Source of the DNA: Flavobacteriaceae bacterium
Lineage (GTDB): Bacteria; Bacteroidota; Bacteroidia; Flavobacteriales; Flavobacteriaceae
Assembly: GCA_029942185.1 (NCBI GenBank)
Contig: JAOZTK010000004.1
Location: 1 to 35,704 of the forward strand
Reading direction: 5' to 3'
DNA: 35,704 nt
Part shown: one piece after another, positions 28,730 to 35,704 of the stretch
Position numbering within the stretch: position 1 is the first letter of the stretch
Layout of the letters: every line of letters begins with the position of its first letter
Translations under genes and position numbers: made by a program
The notes under the pieces: generated by a model
The model's database searches: none
What the model saw: only the letters and a program-made list of their open reading frames with translations
What the model was told of the DNA's origin: nothing

Positions 28730-30958
28730 ATGATTCCAAAAGTTTTTAGAGAGGTCATTGACCTTGGAGATGGAAGAGAAATTTCCATCGAAACCGGAAA
28801 ATTAGCCAAACAGGCTCATGGTTCGGTAGTAGTACAAATGGGAAAAACCATGTTATTATGTACAGTTGTATCTAATTATAAAGCAAGTCCTGTAGACTTT
28901 TTACCTTTAACGGTAGATTATAGAGAAAAATTTGCAGCTGCAGGGCGTTATCCTGGAGGTTTCTTTAAAAGAGAAGCAAGACCAAGTGATGGTGAAGTAT
29001 TAACCATGCGTTTAGTAGATAGAGTGCTACGCCCTTTATTTCCTAAAGATTATCACAATGAAGTTCAAGTTATGATTCAGTTAATGTCTCATGATGAAGA
29101 TGTAATGCCAGATGCTCTAGCAGGTCTAGCAGCTTCTGCAGCAATTCAATTAAGTGATTTCCCTTTTGAAACTCCTATTTCTGAAGCACGTGTTGCCAGA
29201 GTAAATGGAGAATTCGTTATTAATCCTAGTAGAGCACAATTAGAAGAATCTGATATTGATATGATGATTGGTGCTTCTGCAGATTCAGTAATGATGGTTG
29301 AAGGTGAAATGCTGGAGTGTAGTGAGGAAGAAATGATAGAAGCAATTAAATTTGCACACGAATCTATCAAAGTTCAAATTGCAGCACAAGTTCGTTTAGC
29401 TGAAGCTGTTGGTAAAAAAGAAGTTCGTGAATACGAAACTGCTGAGGAAAACGAAGAATTAGGCAAAAAGATACACGACCTTTCTTATGACAAATGTTAT
29501 GCAATTGCAAAACAAGGCACATCTAAAGCAGAACGAAGTGATGCATTTGCTGCTGTAAAAGAAGAAGTAATTGCCTCATTTACCGAAGAAGAAATCGAAG
29601 AATTCGGTCACTTAGTTGGTGCTTATTACAATAAGTCTCAAAAAGAGGCGGTACGTGAATTGACATTAAGTGAAGGATCACGTTTAGATGGTCGTAAAAC
29701 TGACGAAATTAGACCTATTTGGTGTGAAGTTGATTATTTACCATCAACACATGGTTCTGCCATTTTCACAAGAGGTGAAACTCAAGCTTTAGCTACAGTA
29801 ACTCTAGGGACATCTAGAGAAGCAAATAAAATAGACATGCCATCTTACGAAGGTGAAGAAACATTCTATTTACATTACAACTTCCCTCCTTTTTGTACAG
29901 GTGAAGCACGTCCTTTAAGAGGAACGTCTCGTCGTGAAGTTGGTCATGGAAATTTAGCGCAACGTGCATTAAAAAACATGATACCTACAGATTGTCCTTA
30001 TACAGTACGAGTTGTTTCTGAAGTATTAGAATCTAATGGTTCTTCTTCAATGGCAACTGTTTGTTCTGGTACAATGGCATTAATGGATGCAGGTGTACAG
30101 CTTACAAAACCTGTTTCTGGTATTGCCATGGGATTAATTTCTGATGGAGATCGTTATGCAGTTTTATCTGATATTTTGGGAGATGAAGATCACTTAGGTG
30201 ATATGGATTTTAAAGTTACGGGTACTGCTGATGGGATAACAGCCTGTCAGATGGATATTAAAGTAAAGGGGCTTCCTTATGAGATTTTAATTAATGCATT
30301 GAATCAAGCTCGTGATGGTCGCTTACATATTTTAGAAAAATTAACAGATACGATAGCACAACCAAATGGAGATGTGAAATCACACGCTCCAAAAATGGTA
30401 ACAAGAACAATTCCTAACGAATTTATTGGTGCTTTAATTGGTCCTGGTGGAAAAGTTATTCAGGAAATGCAAAAAGAAACTGGTTGTACAATTGTTATTA
30501 ATGAAGATCCTGTCACTGAAGAAGGTATTGTTGAGATTTTAGGAACTGGTCAAGAAGGTATTGATGCTGTTTTAGCTAAAATTGATTCTATACTCTTTAA
30601 ACCTGTGAAAGGTGAAGTTTACGAAGTTAAAGTTATTAAAATGCTTGACTTTGGAGCAGTTGTAGAATATATGGATGCACCAGGTAACGAAGTATTACTG
30701 CACGTAAGTGAATTAGCTTGGGAACGTACTGAAAATGTTAGTGACGTAGTAAATATGGGAGATATTCTTAAAGTGAAGTATTTTGGTCAAGATCCAAGAA
30801 CTCGCAAAGAAAAAGTTTCTCGTAAAGCATTGCTAGAAAAGCCTGAAGGCTATGTAGCAAGACCGCCGAGAGATAATAACAGAGGTAGAAATAGCGGAAG
30901 AAGAGATAATCGCGGAAGAGATAATCATCGTGATGACAGAAAACCTAGAGATAATTAG
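28730..30958 (+). CDS. pnp: Polyribonucleotide nucleotidyltransferase
   Basis: 742 aa; two RNase PH domains, KH ([16 protein letters not shown]) and S1 domains, Arg/Asp/Asn-rich tail. Confidence 0.98.
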   Translation: MIPKVFREVIDLGDGREISIETGKLAKQAHGSVVVQMGKTMLLCTVVSNYKASPVDFLPLTVDYREKFAAAGRYPGGFFKREARPSDGEVLTMRLVDRVLRPLFPKDYHNEVQVMIQLMSHDEDVMPDALAGLAASAAIQLSDFPFETPISEARVARVNGEFVINPSRAQLEESDIDMMIGASADSVMMVEGEMLECSEEEMIEAIKFAHESIKVQIAAQVRLAEAVGKKEVREYETAEENEELGKKIHDLSYDKCYAIAKQGTSKAERSDAFAAVKEEVIASFTEEEIEEFGHLVGAYYNKSQKEAVRELTLSEGSRLDGRKTDEIRPIWCEVDYLPSTHGSAIFTRGETQALATVTLGTSREANKIDMPSYEGEETFYLHYNFPPFCTGEARPLRGTSRREVGHGNLAQRALKNMIPTDCPYTVRVVSEVLESNGSSSMATVCSGTMALMDAGVQLTKPVSGIAMGLISDGDRYAVLSDILGDEDHLGDMDFKVTGTADGITACQMDIKVKGLPYEILINALNQARDGRLHILEKLTDTIAQPNGDVKSHAPKMVTRTIPNEFIGALIGPGGKVIQEMQKETGCTIVINEDPVTEEGIVEILGTGQEGIDAVLAKIDSILFKPVKGEVYEVKVIKMLDFGAVVEYMDAPGNEVLLHVSELAWERTENVSDVVNMGDILKVKYFGQDPRTRKEKVSRKALLEKPEGYVARPPRDNNRGRNSGRRDNRGRDNHRDDRKPRDN

Positions 30959-30983
30959 CAAACTAATTGTTTTCTAAAGAAAT

Positions 30984-31018
30984 AAAAAAAGGCTTTCAAA
31001 ATTGAAAGCCTTTTTTTT
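30984..31018 (+). terminator. Rho-independent terminator of pnp
   Basis: AAAAAAGGCTTTCAAAATTGAAAGCCTTTTTTTT. Confidence 0.9.
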
Positions 31019-31027
31019 GTTTTAATC

Positions 31028-31122
31028 CCATAAGAAAAGCGCTCAACACAAAGTGGTGAGCGCCTTCTTATTTACCCCCTTAGGATAAGCTAAGAACTTA
31101 CCCTTTTTCATAGTCAATTAGG
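31028..31122 (-). ncRNA. Candidate small transcription unit (small RNA and/or 22-aa ORF) in the pnp-rpoD intergenic region
   Basis: Minus-strand TACATTTG (31134-31127) upstream; GC-elevated body; long terminator-like hairpin (31069-31032); no -33 TTG found at the expected distance. Confidence 0.4.
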
Positions 31123-31466
31123 GAAGCAAATGTACTAAAATTTTTAAGAGTAGCTTAAAAAGATCAATTTATGTTTAAAACTAGGTTTGAAAACTATAAA
31201 TACAACTTAAAATCTAAGTTCAATCTAAAAAGTTTTGCACTGTAGTCAAGCTGAACTCAGGTTACTACAACATTAAGTTGTAAAGTGCTAATTATAATGT
31301 TTTTAAAAAGTTGTCTAACATCTAAAATCTAGTAACGAAACGGCCTAATATTTTTTATCAGACAACAGTTATTTTTTTAAATACATTTTTTTTGTAACCT
31401 TTTTAAAAATTGTGCGTATATGTATATACAAGCTAGTATTTCATCTTTTAAAGCACACAATATTTA

Positions 31467-32330
31467 ATGAGACAATTAAAAATAACCAAGCAGGTTACTA
31501 ATAGAGAAACTGCTTCATTGGACAAGTATCTTCAGGAAATTGGAAAAGTAGACCTTATTACGGCTGATGAAGAGGTTGAATTGGCACAACGTATCAAAGC
31601 CGGTGATCAAATTGCACTTGAAAAATTGACAAAAGCAAATTTACGTTTTGTTGTATCTGTCGCCAAGCAATATCAAAATCAAGGATTAACACTTCCGGAT
31701 TTAATCAACGAAGGGAATTTAGGTTTGATCAAAGCGGCAAAACGTTTTGATGAAACACGTGGATTCAAATTTATTTCTTATGCCGTTTGGTGGATTCGAC
31801 AGTCCATTTTACAAGCTTTAGCAGAACAATCACGTATTGTACGTCTTCCTCTAAACAAAATCGGCTCCATTAATAAAATTAATAAAATGTACGCTTTCTT
31901 AGAACAAGAGAACGAACGTGAACCTTCTGCTGAGGAAATAGCAAAAAAACTCGATATGTCTATCAATGAGGTAAAAGAATCAATGAAAAACTCAGGAAGA
32001 CATGTATCCATGGATGCTCCTTTAATTGAGGGTGAAAATTCTAATCTGTACGATGTTCTACGATCCGGAGAATCTCCAAATCCGGATAGAAATTTAGTAC
32101 ATGAATCATTGCGCATTGAAATAGAACGTGCATTAGAAACGCTAACACCTCGAGAAGCAGATGTTGTTAAACTATATTTTGGTTTGGGCGAACATCAACC
32201 CATGACTTTAGAAGAAATTGGTGAAACTTTTGATTTAACGCGCGAACGTGTCCGACAAATTAAAGAAAAAGCCATCAGAAGACTCAAACATACTTCCAGA
32301 AGTAAAATCTTAATGACCTATTTAGGTTAG
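31467..32330 (+). CDS. rpoD: RNA polymerase primary sigma factor RpoD/SigA
   Basis: 287 aa; sigma70 regions 1.2-4.2 ([55 protein letters not shown]); short form usual in Bacteroidetes. Confidence 0.97.
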   Translation: MRQLKITKQVTNRETASLDKYLQEIGKVDLITADEEVELAQRIKAGDQIALEKLTKANLRFVVSVAKQYQNQGLTLPDLINEGNLGLIKAAKRFDETRGFKFISYAVWWIRQSILQALAEQSRIVRLPLNKIGSINKINKMYAFLEQENEREPSAEEIAKKLDMSINEVKESMKNSGRHVSMDAPLIEGENSNLYDVLRSGESPNPDRNLVHESLRIEIERALETLTPREADVVKLYFGLGEHQPMTLEEIGETFDLTRERVRQIKEKAIRRLKHTSRSKILMTYLG

Positions 32331-32348
32331 TATTTACTGAATCCTTAC

Positions 32349-32385
32349 AAAAAAGGCTGTCAATTAATAATTGATAGCCTTTTTT
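32349..32385 (+). terminator. Rho-independent terminator of rpoD
   Basis: AAAAAAGGCTGTCAATTAATAATTGATAGCCTTTTTT. Confidence 0.88.
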
Positions 32386-32416
32386 CTGTTTTATATTGCA
32401 ACAATGAGTCTTGCTT

Positions 32417-33118
32417 TCAATTTTGAGTCAATTCACGAAACAAGTTTTCTAAACTGTTGTTAGAATTAAGATTTAAATCTTTTAAGAATTGATCCAACAC
32501 TATTTTTCCTTTATGAATAATGATTACTCTGTCACAAATAGCTTCAACCTCTTGTAAAATATGAGTTGAAAAAAGCACTGTTTTATCCTTTCCTATATTC
32601 TTGATAAGTTCACGTATATCTAGAAGTTGATTAGGATCAAGACCTGTTGTTGGTTCATCTAAAATAATTACGTTTGGATTATGCAATAAAGCTGCTGCCA
32701 AACCTACTCTTTGGCGGTAGCCTTTTGACAGCTCTTTTATCTTTTTTGATTTTTGAGAAGCTAAACCTACTTTACCTATAATCAGATCAATCTTTTCTTT
32801 ATCTACTTTATAAATCGATGCTTGAAAATCCAAATATTCTTTAACATACATCTCTAAATAAAGAGGATTGTGTTCGGGCAAATAACCAATCTCTCCTTTA
32901 GTTTCTATCTGATTTTCTCTAACTGATCTCTCATTGATAAATACTTCTCCTTCAAAGTCCGCTATATAACCTGTAAGAATTTTCATCACCGTAGATTTTC
33001 CTGCTCCATTCGGACCTAAAAAACCAACTATTTCACCTTTTTGTACGGTAAAATTGATCGCATCTACGGCCTTGTATTGCTTATAGGATTTTGAAAGATT
33101 TGAGACTTTGATAGACAT
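32417..33118 (-). CDS. gldA: ABC transporter ATP-binding protein, GldA-like (gliding motility), short form
   Basis: 233 aa; GFLGPNGAGKSTVMKILTGYI, LSKGYRQRVGLAAALLHNPNVIILDEPTTGLDPNQLLDIRELIKNIGKDKTVLFSTHILQEVEAICDRV, terminal LENLFRELTQN. Confidence 0.8.
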   Translation of the reverse strand: MSIKVSNLSKSYKQYKAVDAINFTVQKGEIVGFLGPNGAGKSTVMKILTGYIADFEGEVFINERSVRENQIETKGEIGYLPEHNPLYLEMYVKEYLDFQASIYKVDKEKIDLIIGKVGLASQKSKKIKELSKGYRQRVGLAAALLHNPNVIILDEPTTGLDPNQLLDIRELIKNIGKDKTVLFSTHILQEVEAICDRVIIIHKGKIVLDQFLKDLNLNSNNSLENLFRELTQN

Positions 33119-33314
33119 AGGACAAACCTACGATTTATTTTTTATTTGTATAGATTCTATTGAACAAGATCAAACCAAAAAAATTAACTTTAATGATTCT
33201 GTATTAGTTTGATTCCTTTGTTAAAATAAAAAATAATTTAACGAAAACTGATAAATAGCATACGCAAACTAAGTCAGTTTCCGTATCTTTAGCATTAGAA
33301 TTATTTTTAGCTCT

Positions 33315-34070
33315 ATGATAAAAGCCATAATAATTGACGACGAAAAAAATGCTAGAGAGTTTTTAAGCAAACTCATTCTAAGGTATTTTCCTAAAAAAAT
33401 AATCGTGTTAGACACTTGTAATTCGGTAAGTTCCGGTGTTGAGGCTATTAATTTACATAATCCAGAACTTGTATTTCTTGATATTCAAATGCCCAATGAA
33501 AATGGTTTTGGGTTATTTAAGTATTTTGATTCCGTAAACTTTGAAGTCATTTTCACCACAGCTTATAAAGAATATGCAATAGATGCAATAAAGCACGCTG
33601 CATTCGATTATCTGCTAAAACCCATTGTTTATATTGATTTATTATCAACAATAAAACGCTTTGAACAACGTAAAGATTCGTTACAACAACAAGAAAGAAT
33701 TACTTTACTTCTCGAAAATATCACCTCTAATGACACCTATTATAACAAAGTAGCACTACCTACCGAGAAGGGGTATGAAATGGTAAAACTAAATACTATT
33801 CTGTACTGCAAGTCTGACAGTAATTATTGCAAAATTTTTTGTGCAGATGGCACAGAATTTTTATTAGCAAAAACCTTAAAATATGTGGAGGAACTTCTTA
33901 ATAGTGATTTGTTTATTAGAACTCATAAATCCTATTTGGTAAACTTAAATTATGTGGTGAAATTTGATAAAATTGATGAGTTAAAAGTTACGCTAACCAA
34001 CGGAGAACAGTTACCTGTTTCTTTCCGAAAAAAAGAATCATTTTTAAATGCACTACTCAAGAAAAAATAG
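33315..34070 (+). CDS. LytTR-family response regulator
   Basis: 251 aa; REC domain (IIDDEKNARE, FLDIQMPNENG, TAYKEYAIDAIKHAAFDYLLKP) and LytTR domain (FIRTHKSYLVNLNYV). Confidence 0.95.
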   Translation: MIKAIIIDDEKNAREFLSKLILRYFPKKIIVLDTCNSVSSGVEAINLHNPELVFLDIQMPNENGFGLFKYFDSVNFEVIFTTAYKEYAIDAIKHAAFDYLLKPIVYIDLLSTIKRFEQRKDSLQQQERITLLLENITSNDTYYNKVALPTEKGYEMVKLNTILYCKSDSNYCKIFCADGTEFLLAKTLKYVEELLNSDLFIRTHKSYLVNLNYVVKFDKIDELKVTLTNGEQLPVSFRKKESFLNALLKKK

Positions 34071-35704
34071 ATTTATTTTTTTGGTGTTTCTTTTTTGGAG
34101 CATCAATTTCTTTGGGCAGATTTTCCCCTCCCAACACATAAGTGTTGTAGAAGGATTACCTAACAATCAGGTTGAGTCGATTTTAAAAGACTCAAGAGGC
34201 ATTTTATGGGTAGGAACCAATAATGGTTTGTCCAAAATTGAGAATGGTAAAATCAAGAATTTTTTCGGCACTGATGGTCTGGCTCACAATAGTGCTTGGG
34301 ATATAATAGAAGACAAAAACAACAATATTTGGATAGCCAGTTATGGGGGTGGTGTAACTAAATTTGATGGTAAAACATTTTCAATTTTTAATAAAGAAAA
34401 TGGTTTAGTTAATAACTACGTCAGAAAATTATTTGAATATAAAAACAAGATTTTTGTAGGCACAAAAAATGGATTATCAATTATAAATACTCAAAATGAT
34501 AGCATTTCTACAATTAACACAAATAGTATTATAAATATAAGGTCTGGTTTACCTGATTTTCAAGTTATGGATTTATTTATCCATAAAGATGAACTTTATT
34601 GTGGTACATTTAGAGTGGGTATTTTTAAAATTGATATTCAAAATGAGAGTTTAGAAAAAATATTCAATTACAAAAATGGCTGGGATTCTTTATTTTCAAT
34701 ATATACCAAAGACAGTCTCTTTTACTATAGTGTAGATGGAGCTAATGACCCTAATAATAAAGCAACACTAAAAAAATTCAATATAGAAAAACTTCTTACT
34801 AACCAAAAAGAGGATTTGTTGTTTGGGAAATCAATTATTTGGGATTATGCAACAGATACTGGAAATAATTTATATGGTGCAGCTTGGTCTGTGTATACAA
34901 ATGATGGGGGTGTGTACCAAATAAAAGATGATAAATTCATCGATAGGTCTTTTGATTTTGGAGTGGATAGTGATAATATCAGATGCCTTTTTTTTGATAA
35001 AACATTTAACATTTTGTATATAGGTTCTACAGATAAGGGATTTTATAAAGTAGATTTAAATGAAAATATCACCCATTTTAAAAACGATAAAATTGATATA
35101 GTTGATATTGAGAATTCAAATAATAGCATTGCTTTTCTCAATAAAAAGGGCTTGACCCTAATCAATAACAACACAATCATAAAACACATTCCAAATTCAG
35201 AATTTTTGAATTTTTCAACAAATACTTTTCTAAACAATCCACCTATTTCAACAAAAATTTACAATTTTCTAATAGAAGGAAATACTGATAAAGATATTGT
35301 GTTCTATAAAATAGTATATAATGATGCTAGTTATTGGATTAGTAGTTATATAGGTTTATTTCAATTAGATTTACAAGGTAATTTTCTAAGTTTTCATCCT
35401 ATAAGAACTAATGAGTTTGAATTTGATTACCAGGACAGACTTATTAAACCAATTCCCTATTCTTCATTAGATATTGTTAAGGATTTAGCAAATTATAAAA
35501 GTAACACAGAAGATTACAATGCTAAAAGATATGATAGGGCAGACCCAAACACTCCAGTGAATGTCACTTCTTTTATTAAATCTAAAGGAAAAATATACAT
35601 GTCGACATTATATAAAGGTTTGATAGTATTTGAGAATGATATTTTTACTTCATTAAACGAAAAGGGTTTGTTAAATGAGTTAGAAATTAATCATTTATCA
35701 TTAA
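34048..35704 (+). CDS. Two-component regulator propeller (Reg_prop) protein, probably a LytS-type sensor kinase; truncated by the window edge
   Basis: ATG at 34048 overlaps the response regulator by 23 bp. Signal peptide then SVVEGLPNNQVESILKDSRGILWVGTNNGLSKIENGKIKNFFGTDGLAHNSAWDIIEDKNNNIWIASYGGGVTKFDG; frame open to 35704. Absent from the ORF track because it lacks a stop in the window. Confidence 0.88.
   Translation, partial: MHYSRKNRFIFLVFLFWSINFFGQIFPSQHISVVEGLPNNQVESILKDSRGILWVGTNNGLSKIENGKIKNFFGTDGLAHNSAWDIIEDKNNNIWIASYGGGVTKFDGKTFSIFNKENGLVNNYVRKLFEYKNKIFVGTKNGLSIINTQNDSISTINTNSIINIRSGLPDFQVMDLFIHKDELYCGTFRVGIFKIDIQNESLEKIFNYKNGWDSLFSIYTKDSLFYYSVDGANDPNNKATLKKFNIEKLLTNQKEDLLFGKSIIWDYATDTGNNLYGAAWSVYTNDGGVYQIKDDKFIDRSFDFGVDSDNIRCLFFDKTFNILYIGSTDKGFYKVDLNENITHFKNDKIDIVDIENSNNSIAFLNKKGLTLINNNTIIKHIPNSEFLNFSTNTFLNNPPISTKIYNFLIEGNTDKDIVFYKIVYNDASYWISSYIGLFQLDLQGNFLSFHPIRTNEFEFDYQDRLIKPIPYSSLDIVKDLANYKSNTEDYNAKRYDRADPNTPVNVTSFIKSKGKIYMSTLYKGLIVFENDIFTSLNEKGLLNELEINHLSL

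Noticed and set aside
31467-32330. RpoD of only 287 aa as a truncated sigma factor
   Set aside because: Bacteroidetes primary sigma factors normally lack the long N-terminal region; regions 1.2 to 4.2 are present.
33315-35704. Response regulator plus propeller sensor as a novel signalling module
   Set aside because: LytTR regulators paired with Reg_prop sensor kinases are common in Bacteroidetes; the sensor is cut by the window, so its output domain cannot be judged.
1-35704. CRISPR arrays, transposons, prophage or integron signatures
   Set aside because: No regularly spaced repeats, transposase/integrase-like ORFs or long direct or inverted element ends were seen.

Overview
AT-rich chromosomal window from a member of the Bacteroidota, probably class Flavobacteriia (inferred from PorT next to ubiE, a GldA-type ATPase, TamL, DUF4290, a 287-aa RpoD, and TTG/TAnnTTTG promoters). 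Most of the window is housekeeping: murA, clpB, nhaA, a PTPS/QueD-family gene, a MacAB-like ABC/HlyD exporter operon, a dicarboxylate symporter, DUF937, rpsT, tRNA-Glu, proS, an OmpP1/FadL-like porin, ubiE/menG, porT, a SpoU methyltransferase, tamL, fbaA, accD, rpsO, pnp, rpoD, a GldA-like ATPase, and a LytTR response regulator followed by a Reg_prop sensor that runs off the right edge. I saw no CRISPR array, transposase, phage module or obvious defence island. The observations most worth following are: (1) a compact minus-strand transcription unit in the pnp-rpoD gap, with a TACATTTG element, a GC-elevated body and a long terminator-like hairpin, which also contains a 22-codon ORF; (2) a DCC-family (DUF393) gene broken by an 8-bp tandem-repeat expansion and also carrying CxxC->CxxY; (3) a GldA-like ATPase that seems to lack the usual segment before its terminal FRELT motif; (4) an 11-bp inverted repeat covering the nhaA start codon; (5) a possible S15 autoregulatory leader; (6) face-to-face promoters between proS and a Tyr/Ser-rich lipoprotein gene. 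No new multi-gene system is evident. All family assignments come from reading protein sequence, without database searches.
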